A stretch of DNA of 64,000 nt from Dipteris shenzhenensis (taxonomy: Eukaryota > Polypodiophyta > Polypodiopsida > Gleicheniales), in assembly GCA_047967505.1 (NCBI GenBank), contig CM106540.1, one strand, 5' to 3'. Under the pieces are notes generated by a model. That model was not told the DNA's origin. It made no database searches and was given only the letters and a program-made list of their open reading frames with translations. Positions 21,655-31,839 of this stretch are shown in pieces. Position numbers and translations under genes: made by a program. Each line of letters begins with the position of its first letter. Positions within the stretch are counted from its first letter, which is position 1.

Positions 21655-23553
21655 ATGGCTGACATTCCCGTGTTTTGTGGACGGGTAGAAGAAAATCCAA
21701 ATGAGTATCTTGTGGCCTTTAAGTGCCATTGTGTTTCTCTCAACTTTCTTACTGAAGACAGATGGCTATTGGTTCTTCCCACATTTCTAGAAGGTTTGGC
21801 TCAAGTGTGGTATGAGAAGCAAGCTGAAGACGTTCGCCAAAGCTGGCCAAGGTTGACAGCAGTGATGATTGAGTATTTCGACAAAGAAGAGGAGCCAGAG
21901 AATGTGTACCTGTAGGTGGCAAACTTGAAGCAGTCAGAAGGTGAGATGACACGTCGATATGTGGATCGAGCAACCGTGCTCCTAGACCATTTGATTGCCA
22001 CACAGGAGGACAATGTCGGATTTCGTGCCGGAATGACTCAGCATGTGCTGGGCTACCTTGTAGCAGGAGCGAGTGATGAATTCTGCCTCAAGCTTAAATG
22101 GAAGAATCCAGAAACTATGGTGCTAGCGCATGAGATTGCTCAAAAGTTTGATAAAGTTCAGTCTGACCCCGCTTCAAAGAAGACGATTGTCCCTCCGCAT
22201 CCCCCTCAATTCCTGCAACAACAACCTGGGGGGTCTAACTCAAGGGCATACCCCCACCCCTCATCAGGGATGTATTCACTGCCTCCACCTCAAATGTATG
22301 GTCCTCCCTTAGATGCTTACCCTCAACAAGGTGGATATCCTCATCCTCCACCTCGAAGATTTCCCCAGCCTCGCCCACGAGCCCCCCTCCTCTCTACCCC
22401 CGTAGCCCCTCCAACTAACGAGGCCCCCCTTGCAACAGAACCTGGAGTCAATGACCTAGCCAAGGCCCTGAATAATCTTCGGCTTGAGATGGTGGGTATC
22501 AAAAATCAAGCCAACCGCCCTCCAAGAGATCGTGCTAATGTTATATGCTACGAGTGCCACCAGAAGGGTCATTATCACACAGAATGCCCCAATATTCCAA
22601 GGGTGAATCTTCTAAGTGAGTCGGGCACTGAGGATTCTAATGTAGAGATCCTTGACCTCGGGAAAAGAAGTCGTGCCACCTCGGACCCCTCTCCAAACCA
22701 TGGACTGGGCCGCCCCAGGAAGAACGTGTCCTTCTCAGAGCCCTCAGATGCTGAGATGGCAGACCCACCAACAGAGAAGACTAAAAGATCTCGCAAGAGT
22801 AAGTGGTCACCCTCGGATTTTCCCATCGGCTCAGGGCAAGAGGACTATTCGATCGTTTGGGACCTTGCTCATCGGTCTTTGAGCATCACACTCCCTCAAC
22901 TAATAGCATTAAGCCCTAAGGTGAGACGTGAGCTGCAGCAAGGTCTCTCAACAAGGAAGAGCAAGAAAAAGGGAAAGGTACAAGAGGTATCTTCTATCTC
23001 TGAAGAAATTGATCGGCACCCACATACAGTAGATGTCATCATAGATAATTGCCATGTCAAAAATGTGTGTGTTGATGGGGGAGCTGCATGTAATATCATG
23101 GTGCCCCGAATCATGAAGAAATTGAATTTGAAATGTAAAAGGCGTTCCTCCACTCGAATCAAGGTAGCAGATGGTCGACGACTCGCCACCATGGGAGTCA
23201 TTAAGGATTTGCCCATCACTGTCAACGGGTTGACCACCACTATCAATTTCTATGTAGTGGACATTGAAGATACAAGCAGAAGTTACCCAGCCATACTCGA
23301 GAGACCATGGTTGAGAAAAAGTGATGCAGTCAGCTATTGGAAGACAGGACACATGTCTTTTGGTGCTTCCAAGGAGAAAATCCCGGTGCAACCTGGTGCC
23401 ATGAAACCAAAAGAAGAAGAGGAGCATGACAGTGATACTCTCTCATCCTCAGTGTCTGAGTCCATGGAAGAATCAGACGGGGGAGAGGAATCCTCAAAGG
23501 AGGAAGTTTACATGATGGGGGTGTCTCCGACCTGCAGAAAAGATAATAGCTAG
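21655..23553 (+). pseudogene. Gypsy gag-protease
   Basis: 632 codons with one internal TAG (21,913, codon 87); otherwise open. Codons 1-180 are the retrotransposon Gag capsid-like region (MADIPVFCGRVEENPNEYL, LEGLAQVWYEKQ). A Pro-rich linker follows (codons about 185-275). The zinc knuckle CYECHQKGHYHTEC is at codons 298-311. The protease has VCVDGGAACNIMVP with the catalytic Asp at codon 474 (DGGA in place of the usual DSGA) and AILERPWLRKSDAV. The tail is acidic and Ser-rich. Pol continues downstream after a broken junction at 23,554-23,766. The TAG is one C-to-T step from CAG. Confidence 0.85.
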
Positions 23554-23766
23554 TCCTTAATAGCTTGAATCTATGCTTTCCCCAGATCTCACTCCAAGTG
23601 AGAAAGATGAGTTTCTAGAAATGTTCAAAGATTTCCCTGACCTCTTTGCAACTAGCTACCACCACCTTCGCCATGTGATTGCCATAGAGACAAGATAGAG
23701 CTGAAGCCGGATGCAAAGCCTGTGGCTCAGAAGTATCGGAGATAAGGGCCCCTGCAGACCGATGCT

Positions 23767-26361
23767 TTGCGCTTAGAGTTGCAGAAGCTTGTAGAGGCTG
23801 GGTTTATTGTTCCGGTTCACAATACTGAATGGGTTTCACCAGTGGTAGTCATCCCAAAGAAAAACAACAAGTGGCGGGTCTGCATCGACTATAAGAAACT
23901 CAATGCCGCCACCAAGAGGGATCATCATCCTCTGCCCTTTCAAGACCTCATTCTTGAGAAGGTAAGTGGTCATGAGATGTATACTTTCTGTGATGGTTAC
24001 TCGGGGTTTTATCAAATCAGAATTGCCAAGGAAGATGTGCTTAAAACCACATTTGCCACACCCTGGGGGACATTTGCATTCAAAGTAATGCCATTTGGCC
24101 TCACCAATGTTCCTGCTACCTTTCAAAGATTTATGCAGATGGTGTTTGCCCCTTATTTGGGAGATTTCTTGGAGGTGTTTTTAGATGATTTCTGTATATT
24201 CTCGTCACGTAAGGAGCACATCATGAAGGTTAGATTGGCCTTCCAAAGGGTCAATGATGCAAATGGCAGTCTCAACCCTGAGAAATGCACCATTGGAGCC
24301 ACTCAAGGGAGGTTATTGGGACATGTTGTCTCATCCGAGGGCATCAAGCCTGACCCCGAGAAGGTAGAATCCATCCTCAAACTCTCCCCACCTACAACCA
24401 AACATCAGGTACGCTCATTTGTCAATCTAGCAGGATACTATCACCGCTTCATTGATCAGTATGCTGCTTTGACACGGCCCATGACTATGCTATTAAAAGA
24501 TGGGGCTGATTTTTCTTGGGATGAGGATTGTGATCATGGGTTTGCACAAATCAAGGATGCTCTGGCTTCAGAACCCATTCTACGCAATCCAGACTGGTCA
24601 AAGACCTTCTATATCAATCCTGGGTTTGGTGAGCACACTCTGGTAGGTATTCTTCTCCAGCAAGGGGAGGATCGGTTCATGTATCCCGTTCGATTTGCTT
24701 CTCGACAATTGCTTGACACTAAGCGATGCTATTCAGAGGCCGACAAGCATGCCTTGTCTTTGGTGTTTTGCATTGAGAAATTTAAGCATTATGTGGCTGG
24801 AAAGTCCTTTATACTCACTGACACTGGTCTTGCAAAGCAGGTTCTTCAATCACCAAATCCCATGGGCCGATTGGCCAAATGGTTGGTAGTTCTACAAGAA
24901 TATGATTTCTCTTTCAAAATTGTAAAAGGGGGTTGTTCCAACTTGAAGAATTCTTTGATTGATTTAGAGGAGTGCCTTGATGTAACCCTTGTAGCAGCCA
25001 TAGAAGTTGGGGATCCTTGGTATGGTGGTATCTACAAGTTTTTGACTGCTTTCTCCTTTCCTTCAGAAAGTACAAACTATGAGAGAAAGAAGATCCGCAG
25101 AGATAGTAGGCGCTACACCCTCCTTGATGGGGTGTTGTACCGTCAAGGCATGGATGGGGTACTAAGACGGGCCATTGATGCAGATGAAGTGCCTAAGGTA
25201 TTGAAGCATTATCATGATGGATTTTGTGGAGGCCACTATGCCAGTGACTATACAGCTAAGAAGATTTTACATGCTGGATACTATTGGCCGACCTTGTTCA
25301 AGGATGTAACTTTGTATTGCAAAACCTGTGAACCATATCAATTCTTTGGTGGGAAGGATTTGCGTCCTAGGCAACATCACCCAGTGATGTCCATCCATCC
25401 GTTTCAGAAGTGGGGAATAGATTTTGTCGGACCCTTGCCCATGACTACCCGCAAAAAGAAGTATCTTTTGGTAGCCACTCAGTATGTCACTAAGTGGGCT
25501 GAAGCTATCGCCCTCTCTACTGCAAATGGCAAGGCAGTTTCAAATTTCATATTTAAACATATCTGCACAAGGTTTGGGACTCCCATGGAGATAGTCTCTA
25601 ACCATGGGAGTCCATTCTTAAATGAAGCAGTGGAGTTACTCATGGATCGCATGGGTATTGATCATCACACTTCTAGCATCTATTATCCAGCATCCATGGG
25701 TCAAACAGAGCGGGCCAATGGCCTCCTTTGTAAAACCATGGAAAAAATGGCTACAGGGAATAGGAGCCAATGGGATCAGAAGGTCACTAAAGCAGTGTGG
25801 GCTTACAACATCACTCATAAAACATCTACAGGTCACACTCCTTTTGAGTTGGTGTATGGTACTGAGGCAATTTTACCACTAGAGATAGAGAATCCGGCCT
25901 TGAGATTGGCACAGGAATAGAGGATGATAGAAGATGAACATGTAGAGGCCAGATTGGTGCAACTTGAGAAGTTAGATGAGACCCGACGCCTTGCACTACA
26001 CCAAACAGAGATCCAAAAGAATCGACAAAAGGACCGATTGGATGCTAAGATTTGCAAGGGATGGGAAAGACACTTTGCTGAGGGGGATGTTGTGCTATGC
26101 TTTGATAACAGATTGGACCACCAAATGGATAAGAAGTTTCTGCCACTGTGGGCCGGTACATACAAAGTCATCAAAGAATGTAGCAATGGGTCTGTACAAG
26201 TTCAGGAGCTGCATGAACCATATGGCAAGAAGGTGATCAACAAGCGTTACCTCAAGCCTTTCTTTGTGCGTGATGGGCCCAGGCATGGAAATGTTGTGCA
26301 TTCCTTGCCTGGGGGGGGGGAACTGTTATGGATAAAATTGTCTAAGGAAAAAAGGCATTAA
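23767..26361 (+). pseudogene. Gypsy pol: reverse transcriptase, RNase H, integrase
   Basis: Open 23,767-25,920; the same frame extends past TAG 25,918 to 26,361, reading into the LTR. The N-terminal reverse transcriptase part (23,590-23,760) is cut by a TAA at 23,743. RT has WRVCIDYKKLN, MPFGLTNVPATFQRFM and the catalytic VFLDDF at about 24,178. The following RNase H is degenerate: the expected first Asp is Asn in FYINPGFGE (24,616). Integrase has a zinc-binding HHCC region (HYHDGFCGGHY ... YCKTCE), first catalytic Asp in WGIDFVG (25,420), second changed to Asn in VSNHGSPF (25,600) and Glu in GQTERANG (25,708). The C-terminal region after the TAG reads VVLCFDNRLDHQMDKKFLP and KVINKRYLKPFF. 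Confidence 0.88.
26306..26323 (+). other. Polypurine tract of the Gypsy element
   Basis: A run of ten G followed by AAC just before the right LTR at 26,324, in the position of the plus-strand priming site. Confidence 0.75.
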
Positions 26362-27316
26362 TATTTATGTGTGTTTGTATATGTGGCAATAGTATAATAA
26401 AATATGGTGTGCATAGGGCCCAAGGTTGAGGTGGCAAGGCATGACCATGTGCCACCCTTCCATGTAAGAGGACCCATAAGGTGTGTTGTACATAATCCAT
26501 GATAGTAATATTATAAAATGCAAGGTGGCATGGCTCCTCCATGTGCCACCCCTCCACCTAGGCTGCATTTAGTGAGATATGCCTCAAAGTCCATGGGAGA
26601 AGCAATATAAAATAGGTGGAGATAGATATTATATTGAGTTATTCCCTCCATATGGGATAGGCCCATGTGGGGGAGGTATAGAAGGTCCAAGAGAGCAAGT
26701 TAAATAATGGGGAAAGTAGGATGAGGTGGCAAGATTCCTTGTGCCAACCCTCCACTTGTCCTCCTAGAGGTTTGAACATATTATAAAATTGGAAAGAGAC
26801 CAAGGGAGTATCATAGACTTGAGATATGGGGCTTGATTTATGTGGAAAATTGAGGCAAAGGGTTGTCGCACACAATTGAGAGTGCGTAACCACCTAGCCC
26901 ACATGGGAGACTTTTCCACACACACCATGCATGTGGGAGGATACATTAATGTGGAGAGACCCCCTCTTTTGGCTATAAAAGGAAGGGGCTATTCCTTGAT
27001 GAGACACGCTCATTCTTGTAAAGCCACCTAGCTAGTATTTTGATATTTCCCTCTCATCCCTTCTTTCAAATAAAGTATGGTTCTCTTCCCTTGATGTCTA
27101 CATCTCAACATTCCTCCTCCTATCATGTACATGCTTCTCTTCCCCCTCTCCCTTTCCCCTTGTGTCATAGTCTCCCTTTTCCTTCCCTCCACTTCTAATT
27201 CCTTTTTCACCCCTATGACATCCCTTCGCCCTGATGATCTCCTTTTCTCTATGGCCTTTGAGCGTCGCCATACTTAGCCTCTAGCCTCTGGTCTCAATTA
27301 CTTTTTCGGCTAAAAA
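26324..27316 (+). repeat. Right LTR of the Gypsy element
   Basis: 993 bp, starts TGTTATGGATAAAATTG and ends ...CGGCTAAAAA before the CACAT duplication. TATAAAA at 26,974 and AATAAA at 27,069. Uninterrupted, so it gives the empty site for the element at 17,821-18,917. Confidence 0.9.
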
Positions 27317-27640
27317 CACATATAAAAATACTCGCTTTTAAATATTTGATGCAAGAAAAATAACATGATTGTATTTGTGTTTGAATTAGGTTGTCTATCA
27401 ACCAATGGTGGATACTACCCGATGGTGGCATGTCATACCTATTATGCCACATTCCAAAGTGATGTATAGTACATTTACTAATATGGAGCGTATGGAGGAT
27501 GATCATGGCCATGGACATGATGATGACCATGATATGAGAGAGGAGGATGATCATGAGATAGGAGATACAAATATTGAGGCCATTACCCATGAGGACAAGC
27601 CTACTATTGGTGATGCTGATTTTTGATGAGCACATGAGTA
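27317..27640 (+). pseudogene. Last exon of the element 2 transposase (DUF4216 end and acidic tail)
   Basis: After the intron end (...TTGAATTAG) the exon reads VVYQPMVDTTRWWHVIPI, the C-terminal part of DUF4216, then an acidic His/Asp/Glu-rich tail (DDHGHGHDDDHDMREEDD). A TGA follows DADF near 27,625; the copy at 63,058-64,000 has CGA there and reads on, so this stop is a recent C-to-T change. It continues the gene interrupted at 17,250. Confidence 0.8.
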
Positions 27641-28287
27641 GCACAAGTAGTAGTGGGTTGAATGTATTTGTAGATCTAAACACTTGTTTGGATTTTGAAG
27701 TAGATAGTTTGGCAAGGGGAACTGTAGCCCATCATTGATATTGGCAAAACTATTTTACATATTGTCTCATTCTCCTCACCTCACTTAATTCTTGTATATG
27801 TGGGCTTGCAAAAAAGCATTGATGTTTTTGTTAAAATTATGTGCTTTGGTAATCATGGGCAATGTTTGGAAAGCAATGATGTACACCAAAATCTCACTTT
27901 CTGTATTCTCTAGTTTGTGTCTATATAAGCACCTAAATACGCATCTAATTCCCAGTGTAAACGTGCAAATAAATGCAGTAATATACGTGCAAATAGACGC
28001 GCTGATACACGCTACGTTAGACGGGCTAATATTTTCTCAGTTTAGACACGCAAATAGACATATTAATACATGCGCAAATAGACGCACTGATAAACGCGAT
28101 GTTAGACGGGCCCGTATTTTCTCAATTTAAACACGCAAATAGACGCGCTATTTAAACACACAAATAGACGAGTTGTTAGACACACTTTTAGATGCACCCA
28201 TAATTCCTCTACTCAAGCAATGCCTATAGACGTGCCCACTATTTTGCGTGTCTACCAAGCGCATCTATAGTTGCTTTGTGTTGTTGT
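27641..28287. repeat. 3' non-coding region and subterminal repeats of element 2
   Basis: Degenerate repeats of CGCAAATAGACGCGC and relatives from about 27,930 to 28,250, then the terminal repeat CTTTGTGTTGTTGTG ending at 28,287. The 112-codon frame here is a by-product of the repeats. The whole block is duplicated in inverse orientation at 63,186-64,000. Confidence 0.8.
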
Positions 28288-29588
28288 GAAAGAAAGATGA
28301 GCGAAGAGCAAATGGAGAAATTTAATAAGTTTTGTATCCTCAATAGCAAGGAGATGCAGAAGTGGATTGAGAGATATGAAGCAGCCAAAGCAGAAAGAAT
28401 AAATGCAAGGACAAGATTCAAAGTAATGTACATGCAATTGCAACCATATCGATGAGATCTCACCCTTCTCCCCACTCACATGTCACTTGATTGGCTACCG
28501 CTGGCTCTATGTAAAGCCAAACGCGATGGAGAGACAATAAACGAGTGCGATCGAGAGTTATCATCTAGATGTATGATGTATGTGAGTTTCTTACCTCGTC
28601 TCTATAATTAAGTAATTATTAATGGCAATATATGCTATAAAATAGATGCATCTTCATTGTTTTAATGATGCTCTTTTGTAGTACAAAAAGTACAGTGCAT
28701 TATGGTCATATGGACGACATTTTTGTGTGGAATGAATTGATTTAAAGAGAGTCACATATGATTGTGGAGTCATGGCTAACTTCACACAAGATAGTCGAGC
28801 AAGTGCTTTGGATACCAATCTTCTCTCCTCATAGTTAGATTATTGTGGAACCATATGCAAAATGTATGAAATTGATTTCAAACAATTTAGTATTTTCATT
28901 CTTGATGTAAAATGGTTTAGAAATATTTAGAACAGTCCCCATGTGACAATGAGAAAAGACAGTAACGGTTTCTTTGCAATAGACTCCACCAAACTTTGGA
29001 TCGATGAAAGTGATACTTTTGTTCTTCCCGAGCAATATGAGCAGGTGGATACCAATGATTTAATTAGCCGAAGCTTTTGTTTTCAAAGATCCATTGATAC
29101 ATATACTTAAGCATAATTTCATATATATAATTGATGGCATTTGGCACCCATCTTCAATATAGGTGGTTTTTCATCTGGATCGTTTTGTTCCAAGATGGTG
29201 GCACGTGATCCAAGTTGCACCACAGAGTAAGCAAATTTTTGAAGACAGAGATGTGGATATGTAGATGCCACTACCAATGCTGGAGTCAATTGATCCAGAT
29301 GGATCTAGCAAAGAAGATGAAGATCATAATATGAGCCAAGTGGAAGATGCACATAATGACATCGTATGGGAGGAAGATGGAGATCATGATATTGAGGAAG
29401 AAGATGATGATCATCAAAAATCAACACACTTTATTGAAGAAGATGATCAAGTACTCTTAGGTGAATATACGATGCTAGAGTACGATGATGATATAGGAGA
29501 TCAGCTCGGTATAGAGTTAGAGATAGACTTGTTTGGCACGTTAGACTTGGCTCAAGATGAAGCCATTGATGTAAATTCTCTTCATTGA
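28288..29588 (+). pseudogene. Element 3 transposase, 3' part (end of DUF4218, DUF4216, acidic tail)
   Basis: Continues the gene broken at 10,797 by element 2. It starts KMSEEQMEKFNKFC, NSKEMQKWIERYEAA, which aligns with the stretch after VPQGKG in the element 2 protein. Then 28,680-29,040 gives DUF4216 (DYCGTICKMYEIDFKQF, IFILDVKWFRNI, NGFFAIDSTKLW, with stops). An intron is followed from 29,163 by VVFHLDRFVPRWWHVIQV and an acidic tail with many Asp/Glu (29,265-29,588, open, ending TGA). The frame carries several stops before the last exon. Confidence 0.75.
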
Positions 29589-29764
29589 ATTTTTTTAATC
29601 TCAAACTTGAACATGAATATATATATAAGCTTCAAAGGTTTGATGTACATGGTTTTGTACTTTTACTCTCTCAAAGCATCAAACATGTATGAAAAGAAAA
29701 AACAATTTGTAATTGGAAAGAACTATATTTTGAGGTCGGTATGGGAGAAAACACTGTCTGTTAA

Positions 29765-29937
29765 ACATCGCTATAAAAACTATCTCAGTGTCGCTATATA
29801 ACGACCATTCACAATTCTAATAAGATTCGCTATATAGCGACGATTAATGAGTCTTGCTTCGATTAGTGATGATTAGCACCCGACGCTCGCTAAATACCAG
29901 TAATTAAACATTGGAATAGGACCCATGTGTAGTAGTG
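29765..29937. repeat. 3' subterminal repeats and terminus of element 3
   Basis: Copies of the TCGCTATATAGCGA palindrome at about 29,767, 29,790, 29,826 and a degenerate one at 29,888, then ...CCATGTGTAGTAGTG at 29,937. Its complement CACTACTACACATGG is a CACTA-type end. The flank AAGCAAGAAGGACAC continues a DUF4216 coding segment of element 4. Confidence 0.75.
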
Positions 29938-30441
29938 AAGCAAGAAGGACACACTAGTACTACTGCAACAATGTGAATAGGTACTGTACACATATATAAA
30001 AATACTCACTTTTTAATATTTGATACCTTCGATGCAAGGAAAATAACATGCTTGTATTTGTGTTTGAATTAGGTTGTCTATCAACCAATGGTGGATAATA
30101 TTAGGTGGTGACACATCATACCTATTATGCCACATTCCAAAGTGATGTATAGTACATTTACTAATATGGAGTGTATGGAGGATGATTATGGCCATGGAGG
30201 TGATGATGATCGTGATACGAGAGAGGAGGATGATCATGAGATAGGAGATATAGATATTCAGGTTATTACCCATGAGGACGAGCTTGCCATTAGTCATACT
30301 GATTTCGATGAGCACAGTAGCACTAGCAGTGGGCTGAATGTATTTGTATATCTCATGTTTGGATATTGAAGTAGATAGTTTGGAAAGGGTTGATCTCATT
30401 GAGGACGAGCCATAGCCCATCATTGATATTGGAAAAACAAC
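29938..30441 (+). pseudogene. CACTA element 4 relic: DUF4216 intron and last exon
   Basis: Homologous to the 3' end of the element 2 transposase: RKDTL-encoding sequence, intron with the empty Gypsy site, then exon 30,072-30,370 (MPHSKVMYSTFTNME, acidic tail, DEHSSTSSGLNVFV). Element 3 is inserted at its left edge, and the 5' end of element 5 begins in its 3' non-coding region at 30,442. The left half of element 4 was not found to the left of element 3. Confidence 0.7.
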
Positions 30442-31365
30442 CACAACAAGACAAAGCACCCACAGACGTGCACACAAATGCATTTCCTTAACTTTAAAAA
30501 AGAATTATGGGTGCATCTATTGGTGCGTCTACAGACCCGCGTCTACAGGCACATCTATATAATAGACAAATGCACCTATAGGCATGCCTATAGACATGCA
30601 AATAGATGCCTTGTTAGAAATTTTTAAAAAATAGAGATGCATACATAGATGCAGTTATAGGCGCACTTATAGATGCTCTATAGTATATTTTTTGTTAATA
30701 AAAGCAGAATTTTGTGTGGTTGAACAGAATGTTGTGTATATTGTGTATGCTATGTAGTTACAAGAATCCCATTTCCACATTGTGCAATTTAATTCTTACA
30801 ACCAACTGCATTTTAAAAAGCATGATTGCAAGCATGTCTATAGCCAACGATTACAATTTTGAATTAAATATTACAACTCCAAAACATTTGGTTCAAAAGG
30901 CATTAATTGATAGAACGTTGCACAAGGAAATTGGGAGTCAAAAAAATGAAAGGAGTATATATTAATTTATAACACAAAAAGTGCTTGTATGTACATATAG
31001 CACGAAGCCAAGCCACGTCCTATGGCTTCAAGGATAAAAAATAAGAGGAATGTATATACAAGAGAGGCACAAAGCCAAGCCAGTGGCTTCAAGAACAAAA
31101 AAGAGTAGCTAGCACTACTTCTATGACTAATCTAAGTTCTTCGCATCCTCGCTCCGTTCTTTGCTCCCTTCTTCACTCCCTTCTTTGCCCCCTTCTTTGT
31201 TCCCTTCTTCCTCATCTTCTTCCTCCTAATCAGTCGCAAGGCCCTGTAAATGAGCAACAACATGTATCAATGTATGAATAATCAAATTTTTACTTATAAA
31301 ATTGACATTATTTAATTACTTTTAAATACCTCGGGGGGCGCATAATAGAAGTGCCTCCATGTATC
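30442..31365 (+). mobile_element. CACTA element 5, 5' end only (truncated by a Copia LTR)
   Basis: Begins CACAACAAGACAAAGCACCC, the same terminus as element 2, with TAGACGC-type subterminal repeats to about 30,690. Then sequence matching 11,090-11,220 of element 2 (TTGTGTATGCTATGTAGTTA). Then the C-terminal end of the minus-strand Transposase_24-like gene (acidic Glu/Gly-rich tail at about 31,135-31,240, next exon from 31,328). Homology stops at 31,365 where a Copia LTR starts. Confidence 0.75.
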
Positions 31366-31739
31366 TGTTGAAATGTGCAATGTCCAATCGTTGGGATATT
31401 GTGTTGGTACCCTAGAAGGGTATGTTTGTGGGAATTATGGTAGCCACACAAGAGGATGTGGACTACATGAATGGATGTGGGACATTGGTCACCACAAGTT
31501 GGATGTGGATTAGAGGATGCCACACAGTAGGCTTATGCCTTGATACTCTCTATATAAGAGGTCTATCATTGTATTGTTCATCAAGCATTGGAATAGATTG
31601 ATTGAGTGTTGCCTACATTGTTGTATCTCCCGTAATGGATTTTCTTGTATGGTTCAATCCTCCATGATTGTTACACTAATCTCATGTAGCCCTAGGCTTA
31701 GTGGCAGTCTCATTCAGTTTCTTATCATGGTATCAGAGC
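31366..31739 (+). repeat. Copia LTR and primer-binding site, plus strand
   Basis: LTR of about 362 bp from TGTTGAAATGTGC (31,366) to ...TTTCTTATCA (31,727), followed by TGGTATCAGAGC (31,728-31,739), the initiator Met tRNA primer-binding site. TATA box CTATATAAGAG near 31,550. No recognisable gag follows; the internal region passes into a chimeric pseudogene. No second LTR was found, so this is a 5' remnant. Confidence 0.8.
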
Positions 31740-31839
31740 TGGTCATCACTAAGCTTAGGTAGATTAGTGTGTGTATACTGTTATTTCTGAGTTTGAGTAT
31801 GATTAGTTGAGAAAAAGAAAAATGGCACACTCATATCAT

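Larger units (their letters stand above)
17251..27316 (+). mobile_element. Ty3/gypsy LTR retrotransposon with extra RNase H upstream of gag
   Basis: Complete element structure: LTRs (17,251-19,310 and 26,324-27,316), primer-binding site (19,314), polypurine tract (26,306-26,323) and 5-bp target duplication CACAT. Order inside: 5' repeats, upstream frame with RNase H and CCHC knuckle, gag-protease, reverse transcriptase/RNase H/integrase. The left LTR is longer only because it holds a 1.1-kb transposon; without that insert it is 32 bp shorter than the right LTR, explained by one deletion. By eye I count about 16 substitutions over roughly 960 aligned LTR bases. Stops in all frames make it inactive. 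It sits in the last intron of the element 2 transposase. Confidence 0.9.
10798..28287 (+). mobile_element. CACTA-like DNA transposon, element 2, with 3-bp target duplication
   Basis: The left end is CACAATAAGACAAAGTACCC and the right end, as complement, CACAACAACACAAAGCAAC: imperfect terminal inverted repeats of CACAA type, not CACTA. Both flanks carry AAA, a 3-bp target duplication as in CACTA elements. Joining the flanks restores the element 3 transposase frame (...VPQGKGIE continuing to KMSEEQMEKFNKF). Inside are a minus-strand Transposase_24-like gene (11,388-12,803) and a plus-strand TNP2-like gene (13,652 to about 27,640). Without the nested Gypsy element (17,251-27,316 plus 5 bp) its length is about 7.4 kb. 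Confidence 0.85.
7886..29937 (+). mobile_element. CACTA-type DNA transposon, element 3 (host of the nest)
   Basis: Defined by matching subterminal palindromes (TCGCTATATAGCGA and variants) at 7891-8030 and 29,765-29,890, and by a transposase gene split between 8132-10,797 and 28,288-29,588. The 3' end is ...TGTGTAGTAGTG at 29,937, whose complement begins CACTACTACACA, a standard CACTA terminus. Right of it the sequence resumes inside a DUF4216 exon of element 4. The left terminus is not identified, so the start given is only the first clear subterminal repeat. Element 2 (10,798-28,287) is inserted in it. A middle part of the transposase is missing, so it was probably non-autonomous. Confidence 0.75.

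Noticed and set aside
27792-28130. 112-codon frame (also as inverse copy at 63,343-63,681)
   Set aside because: Falls in subterminal repeats of element 2; its conservation reflects duplication of the DNA, not protein selection.
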